This document shows positions 1-8,184 of a stretch of 64,000 nt of DNA, piece after piece. Origin of the DNA: Streptococcus sp. F0442 (GTDB lineage: Bacteria > Bacillota > Bacilli > Lactobacillales > Streptococcaceae); assembly GCF_000314795.2 (NCBI RefSeq), contig NZ_KB373314.1, forward strand, positions 490,318-554,317, read 5' to 3'. The notes under the pieces were generated by a model. The model was not told where the DNA came from. It saw only the letters and a program-made list of their open reading frames with translations, and searched no databases. Within the stretch, counting starts at the first letter, position 1. The number at the start of each line of letters is the position of its first letter. The position numbers were made by a program, and so were the translations under genes.

Positions 1-415
1 CGTACCATGATGTATATAATGGGCTGATCTTTTCAAATAATTCCTTTTCATATCTATATCTATTCTCTTTTACTTTCTCAACCAATTGACTAACTTTTTC
101 AAATTCATTATTTTTGATCAATTTATCAATTAAATCTACATCTTTTTCATCAATGTTATGTGATGAAATATTTTTCATGATTATCTTTAAAATTTGATAA
201 ATTACCTCGTTATCATCTAATTTAGAAATCTCAGATCTTATTTCCCCTCGTTCAGTAAAAGCCAGATTATATCTTCCATTTCCATCCTCTATTACAGAAA
301 TTCCTTCTGGAAAGTAGGGAGGTTGTTCGGAAAAATAAATTCCAAATTCATCTAATTTTAAATTTCCAATTTTTGCAACTTCGGATTCAATTTTGTTTTT
401 TAATTTTATTATCAT
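1..415 (-). CDS. Imm63-like immunity protein, cut by left window edge
   Basis: An open frame of 138 codons starts at 415 and runs off the left edge without a stop, so only the N-terminal part is visible. The frame holds the pattern TERGE followed about 15 residues later by an acidic stretch and VIYQILKIIM, and near the edge a basic helix ending in SPLYTSW. This order resembles the Imm63 family of immunity proteins of polymorphic toxin systems (inference from memory of the family). The ribosome binding site is weak and the region is very AT-rich, unlike the gal genes to the right, which suggests acquired DNA. A hypothetical protein of another family is the alternative. Confidence 0.5.
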   Translation of the reverse strand, partial: MIIKLKNKIESEVAKIGNLKLDEFGIYFSEQPPYFPEGISVIEDGNGRYNLAFTERGEIRSEISKLDDNEVIYQILKIIMKNISSHNIDEKDVDLIDKLIKNNEFEKVSQLVEKVKENRYRYEKELFEKISPLYTSWY

Positions 416-517
416 TTTATTATTTCTATTTCAATCTAAGTAAAAATCTACTTTTTTAATTCATCATTCGAGTTCTAATTTTAATGGCTTTACATAATTC
501 GTTAATATCAGCAAAGG

Positions 518-826
518 TTACCGTTCCAATAAATAATTAGCAATAATCATCGTTAATTCAGCAATAGTCTCGTTAGTCTGTTTTCTTATTTCAATATCAT
601 TATTCCAATAGTAAATGTCAGATAATCCCCCATGTGGTGGAAAAAGGGCTTGATAAATTGTCAATTTATCCCTTAAACTCATTTCTTTATTAGTATTTAC
701 ATATTCTTTCAAAATATGTAGCTCATCCACTTGTGGACCAATATTTTTAATATTATATTTGTCAATGATAGACAACAAATGATCGATCTCTTCTAAAAAA
801 ATTTCTTTCATACTACTGTTCATCAT
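518..826 (-). CDS. small hypothetical protein, probable orphan immunity protein
   Basis: 102 residues, acidic and helical, no signal peptide or membrane segment. A motif LFPPHGGLSDIYYW lies near residue 62; similar PP-GGL-D/E motifs occur in small proteins linked to toxin-immunity loci, but I cannot name the family with confidence. The start is supported by a GAGG about 8 nt upstream of the first ATG. It sits about 100 bp downstream of the partial immunity-like gene on the same strand, and both are AT-rich, so the pair probably belongs to one accessory segment that continues to the left of the window. Confidence 0.5.
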   Translation of the reverse strand: MMNSSMKEIFLEEIDHLLSIIDKYNIKNIGPQVDELHILKEYVNTNKEMSLRDKLTIYQALFPPHGGLSDIYYWNNDIEIRKQTNETIAELTMIIANYLLER

Positions 827-940
827 TAGAAAAACCTCATTAACTAATGCTATTTTTTCATACTACAGTTAAGTTAAATTTCTTTAAACTCACTTTTGTT
901 TAAATCCTATTCTACCAAAATATGGCCATGAATTCATACT

Positions 941-975
941 AAAACAAAAAGAGAGCAGCAAACTGAGCTGCTCTC
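941..975 (-). terminator. rho-independent terminator of the lipoprotein gene
   Basis: A perfect 9-bp stem GAGAGCAGC/GCTGCTCTC (951-959 and 967-975) is followed on the minus strand by a T-rich run. It lies just past the stop codon of the lipoprotein gene at 984. Confidence 0.85.
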
Positions 976-983
976 CATTTTGT

Positions 984-1568
984 TTATTTTTCTACCATTC
1001 CGCCCTTGATCAGACTGTCTTTCGTTACTGAATAACTGACTGTATTGTCATCTAGCGGATTAAAGCCTGGTACGATTTCTTTTAATTTTTTCAAATCGAT
1101 TTTTGTGTAATCAATGGTATTGCGAATATAAAAGATTCCATCTTTATATTCTGATGTCAGTTCAAATCCATGGCCCATCAGATCTTTGAATGTTTCTTGG
1201 CTCTTGGCAACGGCTTCTTTCATGGATTCAAGAGGGTTCTCACCAGGCACTTTTGAGACGTCGTAATCATCAACTTTTTCTTGTACCAACAAGGTATCTC
1301 CCTTGTAATACAAGGTTACAGTGGTCTTACCTGCTTCATCACTCGTTTCAAGAACGGTTTTTTGAGCACCTGCTAGTGCATCTTCTTTTTTGCTTTCATC
1401 AGTTGATGACTCTTCTGTCTTTTCTTTAGCGGATGATTTGCTTGTTGCTTTACTCGTCGCTTTACTGGACGATTGACTAGTAGATTTTGTAGTCTCTTTT
1501 TGTGCGCAACCAGCTAAAAGAAGACCCGCTGTCAAGAAGACGGCTAACAATTTTGTGGTTTTATTCAT
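984..1568 (-). CDS. YehR-like (DUF1307) lipoprotein
   Basis: 194 residues. The N-terminus is a lipoprotein signal peptide with lipobox LLAGC, so the mature protein should be lipid-anchored on the outer face of the membrane. A Ser/Thr/Lys-rich linker (about residues 25-65) follows, then a compact domain whose segments VTLYYKGDTLL and TIDYTKIDLKKL match the YehR/DUF1307 family of lipoproteins. The function of that family is not established. The start is supported by GAGGG 8 nt upstream. It is a single-gene unit with its own terminator, downstream of galE on the same strand but 128 bp away. Confidence 0.75.
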   Translation of the reverse strand: MNKTTKLLAVFLTAGLLLAGCAQKETTKSTSQSSSKATSKATSKSSAKEKTEESSTDESKKEDALAGAQKTVLETSDEAGKTTVTLYYKGDTLLVQEKVDDYDVSKVPGENPLESMKEAVAKSQETFKDLMGHGFELTSEYKDGIFYIRNTIDYTKIDLKKLKEIVPGFNPLDDNTVSYSVTKDSLIKGGMVEK

Positions 1569-1696
1569 TTTGAATCCCTCACTATTTTATGATGGTTAAG
1601 GAAATGACTGACGTCTGAAATGAGTCATTTAGCAAGATCAACTGTCGTTTTAGATGTTATTAGAAAAGCCTCAAAATGATGGTTGCAGTCCCCTCC

Positions 1697-2695
1697 TTAT
1701 CGATCATTGTAGCCATCTGGGTGGCTGAAATGCCAAGCCCAGGCTGTTTGGATGATGGTTTCGATATTATCAAATTTTGGTTGCCAGCCGAGAATTGCAC
1801 GCGCCTTCTCAGAGGATGCGATCAGGGTATCTGGATCTCCTGGTCTACGATCGGCCAGCTCAAGTGGAATCGGATGTCCCGTCACCTTGCGGGCTGCTTC
1901 AACGATTTGAAGATTAGAGAATCCGGTCGATGAGCCCAGATTAAAGGCAGTCGATTCATTCCCTTTTCTGAGATACTCCACCGCAAGCAGATGGGCATCT
2001 GCCAAGTCAAATGGATGGACATAGTCCCGAACATTGGTGCCATCTGGTGTCTTGTAGTCATCTCCAAAAATTGCGATCTTCTCACGTTTGCCTTGGGCTA
2101 CTTGCAAGACGATTGGCAAGAGATGGGTCTCTGGTCCATGGTCTTCGCCAATCGATCCATCTGGCTTAGCACCCGCTACATTAAAGTAACGAAGGGGCAC
2201 ATACTTGATGCCATAGGCTTGATCGGCCCAGCGCATAATGGTTTCCATCATGAGCTTGCTTTCGCCATAAGGGTTGATTGGTTTTTGTGGAGTGGTTTCA
2301 AGAATCGGAATTTCTTCTGGAATACCGTAAGTGGCAGCGGTTGAAGAAAAGACGATGTAGTGCACTCCACATTCATGCATGACTTCCAAGAGTTTGACCA
2401 TGCCAGCTGTATTGTTATCAAAATACTTCAATGGATCTGCCATAGATTCTGCGACTAGTGAGTAGGCCGCAAAGTGGATGACCGCATCAATATCTGCATG
2501 TTCCTTAAAAATCCTGCGCATGAAGTCTTGATCCGCCAGGTCTCCTTGGTAAAAGACAGCATCTGGATGCACCGATGCACGGTGGCCTGTGACTAGGCTA
2601 TCGACCACGACGACTTTTTCCTTTCCTTCATTGACCAAACGGTCTACCATGTGGGAGCCGATATAGCCAGCTCCTCCGAGTACGAGTATTGCCAT
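1697..2695 (-). CDS. galE: UDP-glucose 4-epimerase GalE
   Basis: 332 residues. It interconverts UDP-galactose and UDP-glucose, the last step of the Leloir pathway. The NAD-binding motif GGAGYIG is at residues 7-13, the catalytic YxxxK is YGESK (Tyr143, Lys147), and the Ser/Thr of FSSTAATYG lies before it. The frame is open for another 59 codons upstream, but those overlap the end of galT; the ATG at 2695 has AAAGGAAAA directly upstream and begins the normal MAILVLGG N-terminus. It is the third gene of galK-galT-galE. Length is normal for the family. Confidence 0.95.
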   Translation of the reverse strand: MAILVLGGAGYIGSHMVDRLVNEGKEKVVVVDSLVTGHRASVHPDAVFYQGDLADQDFMRRIFKEHADIDAVIHFAAYSLVAESMADPLKYFDNNTAGMVKLLEVMHECGVHYIVFSSTAATYGIPEEIPILETTPQKPINPYGESKLMMETIMRWADQAYGIKYVPLRYFNVAGAKPDGSIGEDHGPETHLLPIVLQVAQGKREKIAIFGDDYKTPDGTNVRDYVHPFDLADAHLLAVEYLRKGNESTAFNLGSSTGFSNLQIVEAARKVTGHPIPLELADRRPGDPDTLIASSEKARAILGWQPKFDNIETIIQTAWAWHFSHPDGYNDR

Positions 2696-2759
2696 TTGTT
2701 TTCCTTTCGCTTCTTTGTCTTCTCTTTTATTGTACCAAATTTCTGCCTCTTCTCCACAC

Positions 2760-4232
2760 TTAAAGTGTCGCAACAAAGCGTCTAAAGGCTGCTTGGCCTT
2801 CTGCTGTTCGCTTGTAGACACCGGCATCTTCGAGCACGCGCGCAAAGATTTGACCAACTGATTCACGAACAATAGTTTCTGCTTCTGCTTCGTCTGTGAT
2901 GGATGGGTGAGTGGATTTCAAGTCAGCAGCCCAGTCCTGGTGGTAACTAGCCACACTGCTTTCTCGTCCAAGCAGATAGTCTTGAACCTGCTTGAGCTCT
3001 TCCTTGAGTCGAGGTGGTAAAATGGCTAGACCCATGACTTCGATCAGGCCGATATTTTCTTTTTTGATGTGTTGCACATCCGCATGCGGGTGGTAAATGC
3101 CTTCTGGATGCTCTGGTGAGGTTTGGTTGTCACGGAGCACCAAGTCCAGTTCATAATGCCCATCTCGGATTCGTGCAATGGGGGTAATGGTATGATGGGG
3201 TTGACCGTCAGATGTGGCTAAGACTTGCACAGCTGGATCCGAGTAACCTCGCCAGCTTTCTAAGATATGATCTGCCAAGTTAATCAGCTCTTCCTTGTTA
3301 TCTGACTGCAGACGCAAGACCGACATGGGCCAACGAACGATGCCCACTTGAACCTCTTCGAAGCCAGGAATGGTAAAGGTTTGGTCAAGTTTTGCTAGCT
3401 CCATAGGGAAGGTGTGGCGTCCGCCTTGATAATGGTCATGAGTCAGGATGGATCCCCCTACAATGGGTAGATCTGCATTGGAGCCTGCAAAATAGCCTGG
3501 AAAAGTCTCTACAATGGTCATGAGTCGCTCAAAGGTCTTGCGGCTAATGGCCATAGGAACATGCTGGCTATCGAGGAAAATGCAGTGCTCATTGAAGTAG
3601 GCATAAGGGGAATACTGGAAGCCCCAGTCATGACCGTCCATGTCAAAGCGGATGATCCGATGATTGGCACGGGCAGGATGGTCTAGGCGACCTTGATAGC
3701 CTTCATTTTCAAAGCACAGTTGGCAGGCTGGATAATGACTAGCTTTAGCCAGCTTCGCGGCTGCGATGTCTTTAGGATCTTTTTCAGGTTTTGACAGATT
3801 GATGGTGATTTCAAGGGAGCCATAGGGAGTTTCTGCCTCAAAAGCGATATTTTGCGCAATCGCCTTGACCTTGATGTAATCATTGCGCTTAGAAAGGGCA
3901 TAGAAATCCGCAATCGCATCTTCCTTGGACTGACCGTAAGTCTCCCAGAAATAGCGGTTGACCTGACTAGGACTGGGGGTGATCCAATCCATCAACTCTG
4001 CACCCAAGCTGTCCTTTGCGGCCATGCTATCTTGGATCTTATTATTCGCAACCGCAATTTCCACCAGCTGATCTTTGAGTGCGATCAAGTCAGCCTGATG
4101 AGCTGGGGCCTCTAGCCCTTCTTCTCCAATGCGACTCATAACGCGGTTTTTTAGATAAATCCGATCCATCTCTTCGTAGTCACTCGCCGCAATGATGGCT
4201 GTGACAAATGCATCTAATACCAGTTCTGTCAT
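2760..4232 (-). CDS. galT: UDP-glucose--hexose-1-phosphate uridylyltransferase GalT (class II)
   Basis: 490 residues, the length of the Firmicutes class II enzyme, longer than the roughly 350-residue class I type. It transfers UMP from UDP-glucose to galactose-1-phosphate. The His-rich segment [12 protein letters not shown] (about residues 265-276) and a second [10 protein letters not shown] region are typical of this class. An AAGGAGAT site precedes the ATG. The gene lies 12 bp downstream of galK and 64 bp upstream of galE, on one strand, so the three are most likely co-transcribed. Confidence 0.95.
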   Translation of the reverse strand: MTELVLDAFVTAIIAASDYEEMDRIYLKNRVMSRIGEEGLEAPAHQADLIALKDQLVEIAVANNKIQDSMAAKDSLGAELMDWITPSPSQVNRYFWETYGQSKEDAIADFYALSKRNDYIKVKAIAQNIAFEAETPYGSLEITINLSKPEKDPKDIAAAKLAKASHYPACQLCFENEGYQGRLDHPARANHRIIRFDMDGHDWGFQYSPYAYFNEHCIFLDSQHVPMAISRKTFERLMTIVETFPGYFAGSNADLPIVGGSILTHDHYQGGRHTFPMELAKLDQTFTIPGFEEVQVGIVRWPMSVLRLQSDNKEELINLADHILESWRGYSDPAVQVLATSDGQPHHTITPIARIRDGHYELDLVLRDNQTSPEHPEGIYHPHADVQHIKKENIGLIEVMGLAILPPRLKEELKQVQDYLLGRESSVASYHQDWAADLKSTHPSITDEAEAETIVRESVGQIFARVLEDAGVYKRTAEGQAAFRRFVATL

Positions 4233-4244
4233 CCTATCTCCTTT

Positions 4245-5423
4245 TTAATCAAACACTCGTGTCCCCGCAGCAACCTCTGCAATGTAGAAGCTTGGCGCAT
4301 AACCGACAACTTCCTCATAGCGTTTGCCGACAGCTTCTTTAAATGCTTCAACCTTATCTTTGTTGACGAGGGCAATGGCGCAACCACCAAAGCCTGCTCC
4401 CGTCATACGAGCACCAAGCACTCCTTCTTGTTCCCAGGCTGTATGCACCAAGGTATCCAATTCTAGACCAGTCACTTGGTAGTCATGCTCCAAGGATACG
4501 TGGGAAGCATTCATGAGACGGCCAAAGCCTTCCAAATCACCTGCTTCAAGCGCCTTGCGTGCTTGGAGGGTCCGTTGGTTCTCAAGTACAGCATGACGAG
4601 CCCGTTTGATGCGATTTTCATCCTTAATCAAGTAGCTGTAAGCATCAAAAGCCCAGAGATCCAATTCCCCTAAGGTTTGGATGTCTAGTTTTTCTTGGAG
4701 TTCAGAGACGGCGGTTTCACATTCCGCACGACGTTCATTGTATTTGGAATCCGCTAATTCCCGGCGTTTGTTGGTATTCATGATGACCACGACATTGTCT
4801 TTAAGATCGAGCGGTACCAAATCATATTCTAGGGTGTTGGTATCGAGATAAATCGCCCGTTGATCAGCCCCCATACCGATGGCAAATTGGTCCATGATAC
4901 CTGAGTTGACACCGATGAAATGATTTTCGGTTTGTTTGCCGATCTTGACTAGATCTAAGCGGTCTAACTGAAGATCAAATAGTTTCTCAGCGATGACGCC
5001 AATCAAGAGCTCTAAGGAAGCTGAAGAAGAAAGACCGGATCCGTTTGGAATATTGCCGTAGACATAGACGTCCATGCCGCTATCAATGACGTGACCCGCT
5101 TCTTGCAAGAAGTGGAGCACACCTTTTGGATAGTTGGTCCAGTTGTGCTCTTTTTCAAAACGAAGATGATCCAGTGGGACTTCAATAATCCCTTTGTCTT
5201 CAAAATTTCCTGAGAAGAAACGCAAGACCTTATCCTCACGCTTTCTTGCAGCTCCGTAGGTACCAAGCGTAATGGCTGCCGGGAAGACATGCCCTCCGTT
5301 GTAGTCTGTGTGTTCACCGATCAAATTAATCCGTCCTGGTGAAAAGAAGGTATGATCAGCCTTCTCGCCAAAGACAGCCTGAAACTTTTCTTGTAGATCT
5401 TGAGACGTGATTGATGTAGTCAT
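4245..5423 (-). CDS. galK: galactokinase GalK
   Basis: 392 residues of the GHMP kinase family; it phosphorylates galactose to galactose-1-phosphate in the cytoplasm. All three family motifs are present: the galactokinase signature [15 protein letters not shown] (residues 30-44), the ATP-binding loop GSGLSSSAS (128-136), and [13 protein letters not shown] near the C-terminus. It is the first gene of galKTE, behind a strong promoter with a cre-like element. The galactose it uses would come partly from the two alpha-galactosidases encoded at 8185 and 15423. Confidence 0.96.
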   Translation of the reverse strand: MTTSITSQDLQEKFQAVFGEKADHTFFSPGRINLIGEHTDYNGGHVFPAAITLGTYGAARKREDKVLRFFSGNFEDKGIIEVPLDHLRFEKEHNWTNYPKGVLHFLQEAGHVIDSGMDVYVYGNIPNGSGLSSSASLELLIGVIAEKLFDLQLDRLDLVKIGKQTENHFIGVNSGIMDQFAIGMGADQRAIYLDTNTLEYDLVPLDLKDNVVVIMNTNKRRELADSKYNERRAECETAVSELQEKLDIQTLGELDLWAFDAYSYLIKDENRIKRARHAVLENQRTLQARKALEAGDLEGFGRLMNASHVSLEHDYQVTGLELDTLVHTAWEQEGVLGARMTGAGFGGCAIALVNKDKVEAFKEAVGKRYEEVVGYAPSFYIAEVAAGTRVFD

Positions 5424-5441
5424 GAGAAACTCCTTTTTGTT

Positions 5442-5492
5442 TTGTAAACGTTTTTATACTTTTATTATAATCGATTAAAAGTAAAACTTCAA
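5442..5492 (-). promoter_or_regulatory. galKTE promoter with cre-like operator
   Basis: On the minus strand a -35 TTGAAG (5487-5492) and a -10 TATAAT (5464-5469) are separated by exactly 17 bp. Just downstream, at 5442-5457, TTGTAAACGTTTTTAT matches the catabolite-responsive element consensus WTGNNARCGNWWWCAW at all but one position, placing a CcpA-type site between the -10 and galK. A half-site TTTAGTAAA at 5498-5506 abuts the -35. Confidence 0.8.
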
Positions 5493-5598
5493 GTGTTTTT
5501 AGTAAACTTTTATTTATTTTTTAAATTGTCTTCAAAAAGCATACAATAGAGCTTTCCTGCCCTATCTATACCTCTTCTACTATTCTATTTAATTTAAT

Positions 5599-5618
5599 TT
5601 TAGTAAATTTTTACTAAA
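5599..5618. promoter_or_regulatory. 20-bp palindrome, candidate GalR operator
   Basis: TTTAGTAAA-TT-TTTACTAAA is a perfect 9-bp inverted repeat with a 2-bp centre. The left arm recurs next to the galK -35 (5498-5506) and, with a partial right arm, just upstream of the LacI-family gene at 18648 (18576-18590). Even-centred palindromes of this size are typical LacI-family operators. The assignment to GalR is inference; the region is AT-rich and also overlaps a terminator T-run. Confidence 0.45.
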
Positions 5619-5650
5619 AAATCTCAATTGAGAGTGACCCAATTGAGATT
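5614..5650 (-). terminator. terminator of the GH3 surface glycosidase gene
   Basis: An 11-bp perfect stem (5620-5630 with 5640-5650, AATCTCAATTG/CAATTGAGATT) followed on the minus strand by six T residues, just past the stop codon at 5660. Confidence 0.85.
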
Positions 5651-5659
5651 CTTCATTCT

Positions 5660-7807
5660 TTAGTTTTTCTTTCTTGGATAGACAAAAGATCCAAGGAAGG
5701 TTAAGAGGCTGACACCCATAAGGGCTAGGAGGTTCTCGGTTTGCCCGGTCTTTGGCAATACCGATGAAGCAGGACTAGCGGATACACTTTCAGGAGCCTG
5801 AGCAGTGTCATGTGACACAGAGACCGGACGAACTTGTGGACCATCAAGAGAGCTTGCGTTTTCTTGTTTGCTAAGAAGGACCTGTGTCTCTGTGTTTCCA
5901 ACCACTACTGGTTTTGTCTGATGGGTTGGATCTAGAACTGGTGAAGTTGGGTCTTGGGCTTCTGGTGTTGGTAATGGAGCAGGTGCTGGATAGAAGAGAC
6001 CATGACCAATACGGTAAGCATACTCTGTTTCCGACATTTTTCCATCTACAATTTTTGGAATATCCACCGGCAAGGTACCTAGGTGTTCCTTGCCATTGAA
6101 GATGACTTCCACTCCTGCAGGAATATTAGGACCGAAGGCATTGTCTGGTTTGAGGGATTCTGTCGGATCCATTCCCTTATTTCCATAGACTGCTAGAATA
6201 GCTTTGGCTGCTGGATAGTTGGCTACATCATAAGGTTTCGAGATGGAAAGGACAGCTGCCTTCTTATGGTTGGTGTTGGCATATTGGACGATTTCAGTTG
6301 GGATCTTGGTCCGCCAGAAATTTTTATCCAGTTGCCCTTCATAACCGATCTCTGAAATCACTACGATGTGAGTGGCTTTTTCGAGGTCTTCTTTTAGACT
6401 ATCAAGGGTGGATTCTTTGGTGAAGTTCTTGGCCACAAAGGAGGTATCTTTTGGAAGCACCCCATCTGCCATTAAGCGACGCATACCCAAATTTAGTCCA
6501 GGGACTTCATTTTCAAACGCTCCTAGGAGGAGGACATGATCTCCTTTTTGAACCTTAAATGGCAAGGTGTGGTCTTCATTTTTTACAACCGTCACCGCTG
6601 CTGCCGCAATCTTGCGTTCCAAATCACGATTAAGGTTGGAGCCGACTGCTTCTTCTGCTTTTTCAGCCGTCCGAGCACTCGGATCAAAATTCAGGACCCC
6701 ACGTTTTTCTTTGAGGGTGAGAATCCGACGAACTGACTCATTTAAACGTTCTTCTGAGATGTCACCCGTTTGCACCGCACGCACCACTTCATCGACAATG
6801 GTATCAATCTTGGTTAAATCGGTTTTACTGCGAAGGGTCGTTGGCATCAAGACCAAATCAACTCCTGCCTTGATGGCCATTTTTACAGCTTCGACTTCAC
6901 CGAAGTTCTTAGCGATAGCATCCATTCCCATGGCATCAGAAACAATCACACCCTTATAGCCGTATTTCTTCCGTACCAAGCCCGTTAAAATATCATCAGA
7001 GAGTGTCGCCGGAACATAAATTTTCTCACCAGTTTCTTTTGACACAACCTGATCTTTTTCAATTTGTGGGTATTGGATATGGGCCGTCATCAAGAGGTCT
7101 ACGCCAGCATCCATGGCTTTTTTGAATGGAAGGAGTTCCAATTTTTCAAGTTCGGCAAGAGATTTATCCACCAATGGGAGACCTGTATGGGAATCGACCG
7201 CTGTATCTCCATGACCTGGGAAATGCTTAGCAGCTACAGCGACATTGTAGTCTTGAATCCCTTTCATCATTGGAATTCCTAAGTAAGCAACCCGGTTTGG
7301 ATCAGAGGAGAAGGAACGAAGCCCAATGACAGGGTTTTGAGGATTGTTATTGGTATCCAATACAGGTGCGAAGTCCACATTCAAGCCTAGTGCAGAAAGT
7401 TCACGTCCGATGATTTGACCAGCCTCTTTAGCTAGTTTAGGATCATTGGTCGCTCCAATGGCCATATTTCCGGGGAGAGCTGTACCGCTACCCAATCGAT
7501 AGACGATGCCCCCTTCTTGGTCAATCGCTAACAATAGCGGAATCTTCCCGTTATTGGCCTTGTTTTCAATAGCCGCCTTTTGCATATCTTGTGTCAGAGC
7601 CAGTGTCTGCTTGGTTTCTTTGACGTTTTCAGCGAAAAGAATGACACCTCCAAAGTCATACTTATCAATAGCTTCTGCCACTTCAGCATTGACCTTGGTG
7701 AGATCTTGTGGTGACTCCTGACCTGCCTCCTGCCACTTACGGAAGTCCGGCATGATCATTTGCGTAACCTTTTGCTTGAGAGGCATGTCTTCAAGCAGTT
7801 TTTCCAC
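5660..7807 (-). CDS. LPXTG-anchored GH3 beta-N-acetylhexosaminidase, main part; separated from its signal peptide by an in-frame stop
   Basis: 715 residues readable from a GTG. The NagZ-type GH3 motif KHFPGHGDT lies at residues 194-202 with the His-Asp dyad, and the probable nucleophile is Asp291 in VIVSDAMGMD. The C-terminus has a Pro-rich linker, LPKTG, a hydrophobic segment and a basic tail: a sortase anchor. There is no signal peptide in this frame and no ribosome binding site before the GTG. The frame continues directly upstream, across a single TAA (7808-7810), into the ORF with the signal peptide, so the two are one gene with a premature stop. Unless the stop is read through, the anchored enzyme could not be exported. 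A sequencing error must be excluded. Confidence 0.85.
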   Translation of the reverse strand: MEKLLEDMPLKQKVTQMIMPDFRKWQEAGQESPQDLTKVNAEVAEAIDKYDFGGVILFAENVKETKQTLALTQDMQKAAIENKANNGKIPLLLAIDQEGGIVYRLGSGTALPGNMAIGATNDPKLAKEAGQIIGRELSALGLNVDFAPVLDTNNNPQNPVIGLRSFSSDPNRVAYLGIPMMKGIQDYNVAVAAKHFPGHGDTAVDSHTGLPLVDKSLAELEKLELLPFKKAMDAGVDLLMTAHIQYPQIEKDQVVSKETGEKIYVPATLSDDILTGLVRKKYGYKGVIVSDAMGMDAIAKNFGEVEAVKMAIKAGVDLVLMPTTLRSKTDLTKIDTIVDEVVRAVQTGDISEERLNESVRRILTLKEKRGVLNFDPSARTAEKAEEAVGSNLNRDLERKIAAAAVTVVKNEDHTLPFKVQKGDHVLLLGAFENEVPGLNLGMRRLMADGVLPKDTSFVAKNFTKESTLDSLKEDLEKATHIVVISEIGYEGQLDKNFWRTKIPTEIVQYANTNHKKAAVLSISKPYDVANYPAAKAILAVYGNKGMDPTESLKPDNAFGPNIPAGVEVIFNGKEHLGTLPVDIPKIVDGKMSETEYAYRIGHGLFYPAPAPLPTPEAQDPTSPVLDPTHQTKPVVVGNTETQVLLSKQENASSLDGPQVRPVSVSHDTAQAPESVSASPASSVLPKTGQTENLLALMGVSLLTFLGSFVYPRKKN

Positions 7808-8071
7808 TTAAGGAGATGCCTTCTCCGTTGTTGTTTCCGTTGGGGAAGTTGCCGGGACTGCTTCACGATCAGTCACAGTTGACGTATCTGCTACCCCTTC
7901 CTGATTTTCTGTAGAGGTTTCTGGAGCTGGAGAAGCCACAACCTCTTCGACTGTTGCTGCCGGTTCATTGCCTTGATCCGGTGCTTGAGCTGTGTCTGCT
8001 TTTGCCGTTTGGACGGACAATAGAGCAAAAGCTGTTAATAGGGCCGCAGATGGATACATGATTTTTTTCAT
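7808..8071 (-). pseudogene. 5' part of the GH3 glycosidase gene: signal peptide and linker, ends at premature TAA
   Basis: 87 codons from the ATG at 8071, which has AGGAGGT 6 nt upstream; the longer frame start at 8092 encodes that Shine-Dalgarno sequence as Gly-Gly-Arg and lies almost on the -10 box, so it is not the start. A signal peptide with cleavage after AKA is followed by a Pro/Glu/Thr-rich linker. The frame stops at TAA (7808-7810) and the next in-frame codon begins the catalytic domain. As it stands the ORF encodes only an exported linker. Confidence 0.8.
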
Positions 8072-8096
8072 AAAGCGACCTCCTTTCTTCATAGAT

Positions 8097-8133
8097 ATTG
8101 TACCATGATTTTATAGTCGTGTAAACGATTTCA
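8097..8133 (-). promoter_or_regulatory. GH3 glycosidase promoter with overlapping cre
   Basis: On the minus strand -35 TTTACA (8120-8125) and -10 TACAAT (8097-8102) are 17 bp apart. The plus-strand sequence TGTAAACGATTTCA (8120-8133) is a full match to the cre consensus TGWAANCGNTNWCA and covers the -35, so CcpA binding would block this promoter. Confidence 0.8.
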
Positions 8134-8145
8134 ATTCTAAATCAT

Positions 8146-8177
8146 AAAAAGCGACTATCTAAAATTAGATACTCGCT
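8146..8177 (-). terminator. terminator of the downstream alpha-galactosidase gene
   Basis: A long stem with one mismatch (GCGACTATCTA 8151-8161 with TAGATACTCGC 8167-8177) is followed on the minus strand by TTTTT. It lies 7 bp past the stop of the gene at 8185. Confidence 0.8.
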
Positions 8178-8184
8178 TCTCTTA

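Noticed and set aside
6567..6959. 130-codon plus-strand ORF
   Set aside because: Antisense shadow of the GH3 gene without start signals.
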